Source: Aliiroseovarius pelagivivens
GTDB lineage: Bacteria; Pseudomonadota; Alphaproteobacteria; Rhodobacterales; Rhodobacteraceae
DNA: 64,000 bases
Direction: 5' to 3'
NCBI RefSeq assembly: GCF_900302485.1
Contig: NZ_OMOI01000001.1
Span: forward strand, 186,001 to 250,000
This document shows positions 23,757 to 32,327 of the stretch, piece after piece (positions within the stretch are counted from its first letter, which is position 1; every line of letters starts with the position of its first letter). The notes beneath the pieces were generated by a model that saw nothing but the letters and a program-made list of their open reading frames with translations, was not told the origin of the DNA and made no database searches. Made by a program: the position numbers and the translations under genes.

Positions 23757-25004
23757 TCAGTCGCTTTGATCGGCCGGGGCGGGCGCGCCACCTTCAAAGC
23801 AGTTTTCTTCGGTATAGCTGCAGGGGTCCTGCTGCATTTCCAGATGCAAACCATCGCCCTCATAGGGATGCGCACGCATCAAATCTTCGTCAGGATTGAT
23901 GCCTAGCCCCGGCGCGTCAGGCGGGATCACAAAGCCGTCTTCCCAACGGATCGTGTGACCGATCAAGGCGAGGTGGAAGTCCCCACCCTGCTCGATGGTT
24001 TCAACCATCAACAGGTTGGGGATGGACGCCCCCAGATGAACGTTCGCTGCCCATTCGATCGGTCCGGCGTACAGATGCGGAGCGATCAGGGCGTTGTGCA
24101 CTTCAGCGATGGCCGCGATCTTCTTAGCCTCCCAGATCCCACCTGCACGGCCAAGCGCGGGCTGCAGGATTGACGCGGCACCTTGGCGTAGCACTTCAGC
24201 AAACTCGGCCTTGGTGGACAGCCGCTCTCCGGTCGCGACGGGGACAGAACTGGCGCGCGCAACTTTCGCCATTTCGGTGATGTTGTCTGGCGGGATGGGT
24301 TCTTCAAACCACAGCGGTTGGTAGGGGGCGATGGCTTCCGCTATGCGGATCGCGCCGCCTGTGGTGAATTGGCCGTGGGTGCCGAACAGAAGATCCGCGC
24401 GGTCGCCCACCGCTTCGCGGATGGCTTTGCAGAAGGCCTCGGATCGCGAGATGTCTTTCATCGACGGCATGTGGCCCGACCGGATGGTGTAAGGCCCGGC
24501 GGGGTCGAACTTCAGCGCGGTAAAGCCCTGTTCCACGCGGGTCGCTGCAGCCTCGGCGGCCATGTCGGGCGAGGTCCAGAACTCGGGTAAGGGGTGGTCG
24601 GGATTGGGATAGAGGTAGGTGTAAGAGCGCAACCGCTCGTTCATCTTGCCGCCAAGCAGCGCCCAGACAGGCCTGCCCCGCGCTTTGCCCAAGATGTCCC
24701 AGCACGCGATCTCAAGCCCCGAAAACGCGCCCATCACCGTTGGGTCGGGCCGCTGTGTGAAACCCGCCGAATAGGCGCGGCGGAACATCAGTTCGATGTT
24801 CTCGGGGTTTTCGCCCTGCATGTGGCGGGCGAACACATCCTCGATCACCGCACGCATGGCATCGGGGCCGATGGCACTGGCATAGACCTCGCCCCAGCCG
24901 GTGATCCCATCATCGGTCGTGACTTTTACAAAGATCCAATATCGCCCGCCCCAGCCCGGAGCAGGGGGCGCAGTTACGATGATGTCGAGGTCCTGAAGGC
25001 GCAT
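23757..25004 (-). CDS. Enolase-superfamily sugar-acid dehydratase-like enzyme
   Basis: A 415-residue mandelate racemase/muconate lactonizing enzyme of the galactonate-dehydratase type, from ATG 25004 (MRLQDLDIIVTAPPAPGWGGRYWIFVKV). The capping domain, the C-terminal barrel and the metal-ligand Glu residues in WFEEPIPPDN and ATGERLS are present, and a His-containing strand end (APHLYAGP) follows. At the first metal position, where an Asp is usual, the sequence reads LLFGTHGQF. The substrate is not predictable. It lies 4 bases after the alcohol dehydrogenase stop, so these two are one operon, in the same catabolic region. Confidence 0.8.
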   Translation of the reverse strand: MRLQDLDIIVTAPPAPGWGGRYWIFVKVTTDDGITGWGEVYASAIGPDAMRAVIEDVFARHMQGENPENIELMFRRAYSAGFTQRPDPTVMGAFSGLEIACWDILGKARGRPVWALLGGKMNERLRSYTYLYPNPDHPLPEFWTSPDMAAEAAATRVEQGFTALKFDPAGPYTIRSGHMPSMKDISRSEAFCKAIREAVGDRADLLFGTHGQFTTGGAIRIAEAIAPYQPLWFEEPIPPDNITEMAKVARASSVPVATGERLSTKAEFAEVLRQGAASILQPALGRAGGIWEAKKIAAIAEVHNALIAPHLYAGPIEWAANVHLGASIPNLLMVETIEQGGDFHLALIGHTIRWEDGFVIPPDAPGLGINPDEDLMRAHPYEGDGLHLEMQQDPCSYTEENCFEGGAPAPADQSD

Positions 25005-25008
25005 GGGA

Positions 25009-26100
25009 TCAGACCTTGTCGAACAGGATAACGTTGCGCCGTGCGGCCCCGGTCTTGGTGTCCGCAATCGCCTCGTTGATCTGGTCAAAGGACCAGCGAC
25101 CCGAGATCAACTCGTCCAGTTTCAACCGCCCCTGTTGATAGAGGTCGATCAACCACGGAATGTCGCGCTGAATGACCACGTCGCCCATTTTCGATCCGAC
25201 CATGCCTTGACCTAGTGCCGCCAGAACCACGGGTTCATAGCTGGACATGTCACCTGAATGCGGCATGCCGACCATCACCACCTTGCCGCCGGGGGCAAGG
25301 TATCTAGGTGCAGTGTCATAGGCCGGGATCGCGCCGACGGTGACCAACACCGCATCTGCCCCACGCCCCGCGGCTTTGATTGCAGCCTTCCAAGGACTGC
25401 CGGAGGTACCCAAAACGCCATCGGTTGCACCGAACTCCATCGCGACGGCCAGTTTATCTTCGGACATATCCACCGCAATGATGCGCGAGGCACCTGCGAT
25501 GCGTGCGCCCTGAATGGCATTCAGGCCGACGCCGCCTGCGCCGATCACCACGACCACATCGCCCGCACGGACGTTGCCCGCGTTCACAGCCGCGCCGACG
25601 CCGGTGATTACACCGCAGGCCAGCAGTGACGCGACGTCCATCGCCATATCCTCGGGCAGTTTCACCACTTGGCTTTGTTCGACCACGACTCGTTCGGCGA
25701 AGGCGCCGGTGGCCATGGCCTGATGCATCTTGCCGCCGTCGACGTCGGTGATCGGCCCGTGATCCCCGTCATAGGGGGTAGCGCAGGCGGTCGGCACGCC
25801 TGAGGCGCAGCTGGGGCAGGTCTGGCAGGCGCGGATCAGGGTCACGACGACCGGGTCGCCCACGGACAGACCCTTCACATGATCCCCGACATTGGTGATC
25901 CGCCCGGCGGCTTCGTGGCCATAGACGGCAGGCAGGGATCCGCCCCACGCGCCATCTGCATAGGAAATGTCACTGTGGCAGACGGCGACGGCATCCAGCG
26001 TCACTTCGACCTCGCTGCCCTCTGGCGGGCGGATCGAGATTTCCTCGATCACCAGCGGTTTCCCGAATTCGTGGCAGACGGCGGCTTTGATCCGGTCCAT
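25009..26100 (-). CDS. Zinc-dependent alcohol dehydrogenase
   Basis: A 363-residue class III-like MDR dehydrogenase from ATG 26100, with AGGAG upstream. The catalytic zinc site is visible as CHSD (Cys) and GHEAAG (His-Glu). The structural zinc lobe is CQTCPSCASGVPTAC, and the coenzyme motif is GAGGVGLNAIQGA. It would oxidise an alcohol or hydroxyacid with NAD(P). Its stop lies 4 bases before the dehydratase-like gene, indicating a joint transcript. Its substrate is unknown; formaldehyde/glutathione activity is not supported by context. Confidence 0.88.
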   Translation of the reverse strand: MDRIKAAVCHEFGKPLVIEEISIRPPEGSEVEVTLDAVAVCHSDISYADGAWGGSLPAVYGHEAAGRITNVGDHVKGLSVGDPVVVTLIRACQTCPSCASGVPTACATPYDGDHGPITDVDGGKMHQAMATGAFAERVVVEQSQVVKLPEDMAMDVASLLACGVITGVGAAVNAGNVRAGDVVVVIGAGGVGLNAIQGARIAGASRIIAVDMSEDKLAVAMEFGATDGVLGTSGSPWKAAIKAAGRGADAVLVTVGAIPAYDTAPRYLAPGGKVVMVGMPHSGDMSSYEPVVLAALGQGMVGSKMGDVVIQRDIPWLIDLYQQGRLKLDELISGRWSFDQINEAIADTKTGAARRNVILFDKV

Positions 26101-26201
26101 GGCGGCTCCTGTTGGTGTCTTGTTTTCTGAAAGCTTGCGCGGAAAACACCGGCTTGCCAACAAGGTTGCGACAGGAAGGTCGGAAAACGACGCGGCGTTT
26201 G

Positions 26202-26999
26202 TTAGAAATGCCCGATCGCGCGCAGGAAGTCCGTCAGGAGCGCTGCATAGACGGTTGGCTTCTCGACCGGCGGCATATGCCCGGTGCCGCGGATCAGCTC
26301 GAACCGCGATCCGGGGATCAGTGCGGCAGTCTCGCGTACCATGTCGGCAGGAACCGAGCCGTCTTCACTGCCCGCAATCGCCAGCGTCGGCAACCGAAGC
26401 CGCGCGGTGCTTTCATACAGGTCAGTGTCGGCGATGGCCTCCATACAGCTCAGATAGCCCTGAAGGGGCGTGGCACGCATGCGCGCGCGGGCCTCGTCAC
26501 ATAGTTCTGGGTGGTCGCGGCGGGTGGCGCGGGAAAACCAGCGTTCGATGTTGGCCTCGATGATGGCTTCGATCCCCCCCTTACGCACGGCGTCGATCCG
26601 GTCTGCCCAGATGGCCGGTGTGCCGCTCTTTACGGCCGTGTTCGAGATCACCATGCCACGCACCAGATCCAGCCGCTCTGCCGCCAACCCTTGCGCGATG
26701 ATGCCGCCGATCGAAAGCCCCACAAAGACGCAGCCTTTTACCCCCAGTTGATCCAGCGCACGCCCCGCATCGTCCACGAGGTCCCCCATCGGGTAGGGCC
26801 CGTCCGGGCAAGGGCTTTGGCCGTGTCCGCGCATGTCCATACGGATCAGACGCAGGTGGTCGGGCAGTTCCGCCACCAGTGCGTCCCACATGGTCAGGTC
26901 AGAGCCAAGCGCGTGGGCGAACACCACGGCGGGTCCGTCCTTGGGACCGCTTTCAACCACATGAAGCGCCACCCCATTGTCATTGGGAATGACGATCAT
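26202..26999 (-). CDS. Alpha/beta hydrolase, 3-oxoadipate enol-lactonase-like
   Basis: A 265-residue alpha/beta hydrolase with the nucleophile elbow GLSIGG (Ser near residue 95), an oxyanion region FAHALGSDLTMWD, an acidic residue in AGSEDGSVP and the His in GTGHMPPVEKP. The sequence pattern (MDMRGHGQSPCPDGPYPMGDLVDD) is that of PcaD-like lactonases of the beta-ketoadipate pathway. No other pca genes are present apart from a distant CMD-family gene at 18.6 kb, so the real substrate may be another lactone or ester. The ATG overlaps the EEP gene stop by 4 bases. Confidence 0.8.
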   Translation of the reverse strand: MIVIPNDNGVALHVVESGPKDGPAVVFAHALGSDLTMWDALVAELPDHLRLIRMDMRGHGQSPCPDGPYPMGDLVDDAGRALDQLGVKGCVFVGLSIGGIIAQGLAAERLDLVRGMVISNTAVKSGTPAIWADRIDAVRKGGIEAIIEANIERWFSRATRRDHPELCDEARARMRATPLQGYLSCMEAIADTDLYESTARLRLPTLAIAGSEDGSVPADMVRETAALIPGSRFELIRGTGHMPPVEKPTVYAALLTDFLRAIGHF

Positions 27000-28201
27000 T
27001 CTTCGTCGCCCAGCAGGGTCAGATGCGCCATGATCTGACCGTGATCCGAGGCGAGCTTGTTGTAGGGCGCTTCGGGGTGTGAGCCGTCAGTGATGTGATC
27101 ATTCAACACGCTGAAATAGGTCATGTCGGCGATCCGCTTTGGATTGTCCGGATGGAAATGACGGCTGAGGAAAATCTGGTCGATGCTTTCAAACACGCCC
27201 CCAAAGGCCGAGGTATAGACCATGTCGCGCAGAGATTTCCGCACGAAGAGCTTTTCAGCCGAATGCAGGCGCACGGCTTCGACAGCCCCTGTGATCTGTT
27301 TGTTTTCTTCGCGGCTATACCGGTCGCGGTCCGTCTTGGCATCGTGGCGCAGCATCCAGGAATAGTTCTTGAACGGCACCTCGCCCGCGATGATTTCCGA
27401 GCTGACGGCGTGTTCGCCATCGTTGAAATCCCCCAACACGGCGACGGGGTGACCTGCCTTGATCTCGGCGACCACCAGTTTGCGCAGCACCCATGCCTCG
27501 GCCATTCGGCGCATGGCGGAACGTGCTGCCCCAAGGGCGCGCCCGACCGGGTCGTAACGGGTCAGGTCGGCCTCGGGTGCAAATGGGGCACCTTCGGGGC
27601 GGATGAACTCGCCCAGTTTGGATTTCAGGTGGCAGTTGAAGATAGTGATGACCTGATCCCCAACCGGTACGCGCACCTTCAGGATCGGGCGCGACAGACG
27701 GGTGAGGGTGTATGATCCCGCGTCGCCTTCGTCCCCGCGCAAAGCGGGGAAGGGAATGGTCACAGGTTCGGGCAGATCCTGAATGATTTCGGGGTCGCCC
27801 ACAAAGCCAAAGCGCGACAGAACCGCCACGCCCGGGCGACGCTCGCCGGGTCCGCCATCGGCCGAGTTTGGCGCAAAGACAAGCCCGTCCTTGGGCCACG
27901 GGTGGGTGGCCAGTTTGCGAAAGATCGCCTTGCGGTGATAGCGTTTTGTTTCATCCGGAATGGTGGCGGCATTCAGGTTATGAGCGCGGGTGTTGGCCTC
28001 GCCAATCACGTCCAGAAGTGCGTCTTCTTCGAAGATCTCTTGAAAGCCGATGATATCCGCATCCAGCGACATCATCTGATCCGCCATCCAATCGCGTTTC
28101 CACGCATATTCCTCGGGGGTGTAGCTGAGGAACTGGTAAAATTCTTGATCCGCGCCAATCAGGTTTTTGACGTTGAACGAGGCAATCGTGAAATCGGTCA
28201 T
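26996..28201 (-). CDS. Endonuclease/exonuclease/phosphatase-family protein
   Basis: A 401-residue cytosolic member of the EEP superfamily. The metal Glu is in DIIGFQEIF, and the catalytic-core residues are in FNCHLKSKLG, AVLGDFNDGE and the terminal SDHGQIMAHL. The superfamily includes DNases, nucleases and lipid or sugar phosphodiesterases; nothing here identifies the substrate, and there is no signal peptide. It ends with an ATGA overlap into the downstream lactonase-like gene and begins 12 bases past the threonine-dehydratase-like stop, so it belongs to the same operon. Confidence 0.82.
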   Translation of the reverse strand: MTDFTIASFNVKNLIGADQEFYQFLSYTPEEYAWKRDWMADQMMSLDADIIGFQEIFEEDALLDVIGEANTRAHNLNAATIPDETKRYHRKAIFRKLATHPWPKDGLVFAPNSADGGPGERRPGVAVLSRFGFVGDPEIIQDLPEPVTIPFPALRGDEGDAGSYTLTRLSRPILKVRVPVGDQVITIFNCHLKSKLGEFIRPEGAPFAPEADLTRYDPVGRALGAARSAMRRMAEAWVLRKLVVAEIKAGHPVAVLGDFNDGEHAVSSEIIAGEVPFKNYSWMLRHDAKTDRDRYSREENKQITGAVEAVRLHSAEKLFVRKSLRDMVYTSAFGGVFESIDQIFLSRHFHPDNPKRIADMTYFSVLNDHITDGSHPEAPYNKLASDHGQIMAHLTLLGDEE

Positions 28202-28213
28202 TGGAATCTCCGG

Positions 28214-29185
28214 TCAGGCGAAACGGTTTAGGGCATCAGTGAAGACGGGCGCATCAACATTGCCGCCAGAGACAACAACGATGACCGCATCGCCCTTAAT
28301 CTGGTGTCGGTGGAACAATGCAGCGGCAAGGGCGATGGCCCCGCCAGGCTCGATCACAAGTTTTAGGCGGGTGAAGGCTTGGGCCATGGCGCGAAGGCAA
28401 TCCTCGTCCGGGACCACGATCCCGGCACCGCACAGGCGGCGCATGATCGGGAAGGTCAGCTGGCCGGGCGAAGGCGTGATAATCGCGTCACAGATCGAGC
28501 CGGTCCGCTGCGCGTTTGCCTCGATCCGGTCCGAGTGGAGCGAGCGGGCGACGTCGTCAAACCCCGTGGGCTCGACCGGGTGGACCGTCAAATCCGGGGC
28601 ATCATGTTCAAGCGCCAATGCAACACCAGCGGTAAGTCCGCCGCCGCCGCAGGGCACAAGAACCTGTGCGTTCCGTATGCCTTCTTCGCGGGCTTGATTG
28701 GCAAGCTCAAGCCCAATGGTTCCTTGCCCGGCGATCACTGCTTCGTTGTCGAAGGGCTTGATCAAGGTGAGCTGCCGTTCTTCGGCCAGCGCGGCCCCGA
28801 TCGCATCCCGATCCCCGCTTTCGCGGTCATAGAGCACAACCTCGGCGCCCAGAGCGCGGGTGTTGTCGATTTTCAGCTGCGGTGCGTCCGACGGCATCAC
28901 GATGGTCGCAGGTGTCTGGTTCTGGCGCGCGGCCAGCGCAATGCCCTGCGCGTGATTGCCGGATGAAAAAGCGATCACACCGAATTCGCGTTGTTCGGTC
29001 GTCAGTTGGGAAATCGCGTTATGCGCACCGCGATATTTGAAGCTGCCCGTATGTTGCAGACATTCGGGCTTCACATAGACCTGCCGTCCTGCGATCTCGT
29101 CCAGAAAGGGCGAGGTCAGCAGCGGCGTGCGCCGGACATGACCCGCGTTGCGGCGGGCAGCATTGCGGATCTCGTTTATGTTCAA
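28214..29185 (-). CDS. Threonine/serine dehydratase-like PLP enzyme
   Basis: A 323-residue fold-type II PLP enzyme. The PLP Lys is in HTGSFKYRGAHN, the substrate loop is SSGNHAQGIA, and the glycine-rich phosphate cup is PCGGGGLTAG. I choose a TTG start at 29185: it has GGAG 8 bases upstream, it overlaps the hydrolase stop as TTGA, and it gives the family's usual start (NINEIRNAARRN). An in-frame ATG at 29203 would add six residues. The family deaminates threonine, serine or hydroxyaspartate; the short form without ACT domain suggests a catabolic enzyme. Confidence 0.85.
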   Translation of the reverse strand: MNINEIRNAARRNAGHVRRTPLLTSPFLDEIAGRQVYVKPECLQHTGSFKYRGAHNAISQLTTEQREFGVIAFSSGNHAQGIALAARQNQTPATIVMPSDAPQLKIDNTRALGAEVVLYDRESGDRDAIGAALAEERQLTLIKPFDNEAVIAGQGTIGLELANQAREEGIRNAQVLVPCGGGGLTAGVALALEHDAPDLTVHPVEPTGFDDVARSLHSDRIEANAQRTGSICDAIITPSPGQLTFPIMRRLCGAGIVVPDEDCLRAMAQAFTRLKLVIEPGGAIALAAALFHRHQIKGDAVIVVVSGGNVDAPVFTDALNRFA

Positions 29186-30009
29186 CGTATTTTCTCCAAC
29201 CATTCATTGATGGTCGCAAGGCTTTCGGGTTCATCCAGAAACGGCACATGGCCACGGTCGGGCACTTTCGCATAGCCCATGTCTGGGCGACGTTTTTGCA
29301 TCTCGGCGACTGTGTCATCTGTCAAAAGGTCCGAGTTTGCGCCGTGGATCAATGCCAGCGGCAACCCGTCCATCGCGTCAAAGAAGGGCCACAGGTCCGG
29401 GGCAGGCTGTGCGCCAGATGCCTCGACTGCGTCGCGCAGGGCGGGGTCATAGCGGTTGGTCAGCCCCTTGTTGTCCTGCTCGAACAGGTTGTGGCACTCC
29501 TCGATCCAGCGTTCTATCGGGACATCCTTGAAGCCAAACCCGGCCATGAGTTTTGCACGCGCTTCGGCGGCTTCTTCGATGGTCTTGGTGCTTGGTTTGC
29601 GCCCCAGATAGCCCATGATGTTGTCCAGCCCATTAGACGCAAGCACAGGGCCGATATCGTTCATGCAGACACCCAGCAGCTTGTCTTTCACCGTGGCCGC
29701 CAGGCCCATCGCGATCAGCCCGCCGCGCGAGGTTCCAAGGATGGCGGCTTTCTCGATGCCCAGATGGTTCATCAGGAAAAGCGCATCCAGCCCTTCCTGC
29801 GGCACCGTATAGGTTTTGTGGTCACCCCAGTCAGACTGCCCCCGTCCGCGATAGTCCATGCGGATCAGGCGCACACCCTTCAGGTGTGGGGCGACGAAGT
29901 TGAAGTCATCCGAGTTGCGCGTCAGACCCGACAGGGCCAGCACCGGCAGGCCTTCGCCTTCGTCCCGATAGGCGATTTCAAGGCCGTCATTGGCGGTGAA
30001 TGTTTGCAT
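29182..30009 (-). CDS. Alpha/beta hydrolase
   Basis: A 275-residue hydrolase with the nucleophile motif GTSRGG (Ser near residue 95), SGLTRNSDDFNFVAP near the oxyanion hole, MDYRGRGQSDWG, the Asp region IHGANSDLLT and the catalytic His in DRGHVPFLDEP. It is 30% to 40% like the lactonase-type neighbour by eye only in these motifs, and is a separate subfamily. It is the most upstream gene of the minus-strand catabolic run, followed by the dehydratase with a 4-base overlap. The substrate is unknown. Confidence 0.82.
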   Translation of the reverse strand: MQTFTANDGLEIAYRDEGEGLPVLALSGLTRNSDDFNFVAPHLKGVRLIRMDYRGRGQSDWGDHKTYTVPQEGLDALFLMNHLGIEKAAILGTSRGGLIAMGLAATVKDKLLGVCMNDIGPVLASNGLDNIMGYLGRKPSTKTIEEAAEARAKLMAGFGFKDVPIERWIEECHNLFEQDNKGLTNRYDPALRDAVEASGAQPAPDLWPFFDAMDGLPLALIHGANSDLLTDDTVAEMQKRRPDMGYAKVPDRGHVPFLDEPESLATINEWLEKIR

Positions 30010-30074
30010 GCTTGTCTTCCCTTGACGATGTTGCGTGCAGTAAGCACCAGATCGTCACGAGGGTCCAGAGGGGG

Positions 30075-30135
30075 AGGGGCGCTGCCCCTCGCGGCGGTGC
30101 CGCTCACCCCGGGATATTTAGAGCAAGAAAATGAG
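30075..30135 (+). repeat. Dispersed intergenic repeat, copy 1
   Basis: This 61-base element has the hairpin AGGGGC-GCT-GCCCCT, then CTCGCG, a variable part, the block CGCTCACCCC, an AT-rich ATATT block and AAGAAA. It aligns without gaps to the reverse complement of 33896-33956. It lies between the alpha/beta hydrolase start and the fabI terminator. Confidence 0.7.
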
Positions 30136-30150
30136 GTGTGCAGGTGGCAA

Positions 30151-30178
30151 AGAAAAAGGCCCCCGATTTGGGAGCCTT
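30151..30178 (-). terminator. Terminator of the fab operon
   Basis: On the minus strand AAGGCTCCC and GGGGGCCTT (one G-T pair) form a 9-bp stem with loop AAATC, followed by TTTCTTT. It begins 20 bases after the fabI stop. Confidence 0.85.
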
Positions 30179-30198
30179 GATCGCGTGTTTGGACCGGA

Positions 30199-30987
30199 TC
30201 AGAGGTTGTCTGGTTGCGGCATGCCCAAGACATGGAAGCCGCTGTCGACCGTGATGATCTCGCCGGTGGTGCAGTTGCCATAATCGGACGCCAGATAGAC
30301 AGCGGTGCCGCCCACGGCTTCCAGCGTGGCGTTCTGGCGAAGTGGCGCGTTTTGTTCGGTGTGGCGGAACGTTTTGCGCGCGCCTCCGATGGCAGCGCCT
30401 GCCAGTGTTTTCATCGGGCCGGGCGAGATGGCGTTCACACGTACGCCGTCGGGGCCAAGATCGTTGGCCAGATAGCGCACGGAGGATTCCAGCGCCGCTT
30501 TGGCGACGCCCATCACGTTGTAGAACGGCGTCACGCGGTTCGATCCGCCATAGGTCAGCGTCAGGATCGTGCCGCCGTTGGTCATTTTGGGGGCCACGCG
30601 ACGGGCGACTTCGATCAATGAATAACAGCTGATGTCCATCGAGTGTTTGAAGTTGGCACGGCTGGTGTCGACGAAGCGGCCGGTCAGTTCGTTCTTGTCG
30701 GAATACGCAATTGCGTGGACCAAAAAGTCGATCGAATCCCACTTGGACCACAGGTCATCGAACCCTTTGTCCAGTGCGGCGTCGTCCGTCACGTCCATGT
30801 CGACCAAAATGTCCGACCCAACCGATTCCGCCAGCGGAGCAACCCGCCCACCGAATGCCTCGCCCTGATAGGAAAACGCCAGTTCCGCGCCTTCGTTTGC
30901 CATCGCCTGTGCGATGCCCCATGCGATGGAACGCTGATTTGCCACCCCCATGATGAGGCCGCGTTTGCCTTGCATTAGCCCTGCCAT
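30199..30987 (-). CDS. fabI: Enoyl-[acyl-carrier-protein] reductase (NADH)
   Basis: A 262-residue short-chain dehydrogenase of the FabI group: GVANQRSIAWGIAQAMA at the N-terminus (cofactor site), HAIAYSDKNEL, and the catalytic Tyr-x6-Lys in YNVMGVAKAAL. It reduces the enoyl-ACP double bond in the last step of each elongation cycle and is the target of triclosan-type inhibitors. It follows fabB by 27 bases in an operon with fabA and fabB and is the last gene before a clear terminator. Length and motifs are standard. Confidence 0.97.
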   Translation of the reverse strand: MAGLMQGKRGLIMGVANQRSIAWGIAQAMANEGAELAFSYQGEAFGGRVAPLAESVGSDILVDMDVTDDAALDKGFDDLWSKWDSIDFLVHAIAYSDKNELTGRFVDTSRANFKHSMDISCYSLIEVARRVAPKMTNGGTILTLTYGGSNRVTPFYNVMGVAKAALESSVRYLANDLGPDGVRVNAISPGPMKTLAGAAIGGARKTFRHTEQNAPLRQNATLEAVGGTAVYLASDYGNCTTGEIITVDSGFHVLGMPQPDNL

Positions 30988-31014
30988 GTCAGTCCCTCGT
31001 TTTGTTGGTGCTTA

Positions 31015-32244
31015 TCAGTCGTTGTACTTGCTCAGGATCATCGAGCCATTGGTGCCGCCAAAGCCAAAGCTGTTGGTCATCACGCTGTCCAGACCGGCGT
31101 TCTCGACCAGTGTTGTCGCGATCTCGCCTTCGTTGATGGCGGGGTCCAGATTTTCCACGTTGATCGACGGCACGATGAAGTCGTTTTCCAGCATGAGCAG
31201 GCAGTAGACAGCCTCTTGCGCGCCCGTGGCACCTTGGCTGTGGCCCGTCATGGATTTGGTCGAGCTGATGGGAGGTGTGGTGCCTTCGCCAAAGACGCGG
31301 CGCACGGCTTCCACTTCGCCCACATCGCCAACGGGGGTCGATGTGCCGTGGGCGTTAATATAGCCAACCTTGCGGCCCTCGGGCAGCATGTCCATTGCCA
31401 GACGCATTGCGCGCTCGCCGCCTTCGCCGGACGGGGCCACCATGTCATGGCCGTCCGAGGTCGCGCCATAGCCGGTGACTTCGGCGTAAATCTTTGCGCC
31501 GCGCGCTTTGGCGTGCTCCAGATCCTCAAGCACCAAAATGGCGCCGCCACCACCGATCACGAACCCGTCGCGGTCGGCGTCAAAGGCGCGCGAGGCTTTC
31601 TCGGGCGTGTCGTTATACTTGGAGGACATCGCACCCATCGCGTCAAAGAGGCAGGACAGCGTCCAGTCCAGTTCTTCGCCGCCGCCCGCGAACATGACGT
31701 CCTGTTTGCCCATCATGATCTGCTCGGCCGCGTTGCCAATGCAGTGCAACGACGTCGAACAGGCCGATGTGATCGAATAGTTGATGCCTTTGATTTTAAA
31801 GGCAGTCGCAAGGTTCGCGGAAATGGTCGAGCCCATACATTTCGGAACAGCAAACGGTCCAATGCGCTTGGTCGCGCCGGATTTCAGTGCAGTCTGGTGG
31901 GCCGCAAACATTGCGCTGGTCGAGGGGCCACCGGAACCAGCCACAAGGCCAGTGCGCGGGTTCACCACGTCATCTTCACCAAGGCCGGCATCTTCGATCG
32001 CCTGGCTCATCGCGATATGCGCGTAAGCGGCACCCGGCCCCATGAAGCGCAGGGTACGTTTGTCAACATGGGCAGCAATGTCGATATCCGGCATGCCCGC
32101 AACTTGGCTGCGGAACCCATGATCAACCATATCCTGATTGGCGGAAATGCCGGACTTGCCAGCTTTGAGCGAGGCCAGAACCTCGCCTTTGTTGTTCCCG
32201 ATGGCCGAGACAATGCCCAGACCCGTAACGACGACACGACGCAT
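31015..32244 (-). CDS. fabB: 3-oxoacyl-[acyl-carrier-protein] synthase I
   Basis: A 409-residue condensing enzyme starting MRRVVVTGLGIVSAIGNNKGEVL. The catalytic Cys is in ITSACSTSLHCIG, and the two His are in NAHGTSTPVGD and TKSMTGHSQGATG. The C-terminus NSFGFGGTNGSMIL is typical. Together with FabA it makes unsaturated fatty acids by elongating cis-3-decenoyl-ACP. A DoxX-like gene lies between it and fabA, which usually adjoin directly. Confidence 0.96.
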   Translation of the reverse strand: MRRVVVTGLGIVSAIGNNKGEVLASLKAGKSGISANQDMVDHGFRSQVAGMPDIDIAAHVDKRTLRFMGPGAAYAHIAMSQAIEDAGLGEDDVVNPRTGLVAGSGGPSTSAMFAAHQTALKSGATKRIGPFAVPKCMGSTISANLATAFKIKGINYSITSACSTSLHCIGNAAEQIMMGKQDVMFAGGGEELDWTLSCLFDAMGAMSSKYNDTPEKASRAFDADRDGFVIGGGGAILVLEDLEHAKARGAKIYAEVTGYGATSDGHDMVAPSGEGGERAMRLAMDMLPEGRKVGYINAHGTSTPVGDVGEVEAVRRVFGEGTTPPISSTKSMTGHSQGATGAQEAVYCLLMLENDFIVPSINVENLDPAINEGEIATTLVENAGLDSVMTNSFGFGGTNGSMILSKYND

Positions 32245-32327
32245 GCAGTCCCCCTTCTTTGGTCATTCACTGTCTACGCCAGTGAAGTGGGCAGGTGCAA
32301 GCACACTTGACCGCCCGGCTTGGATTG

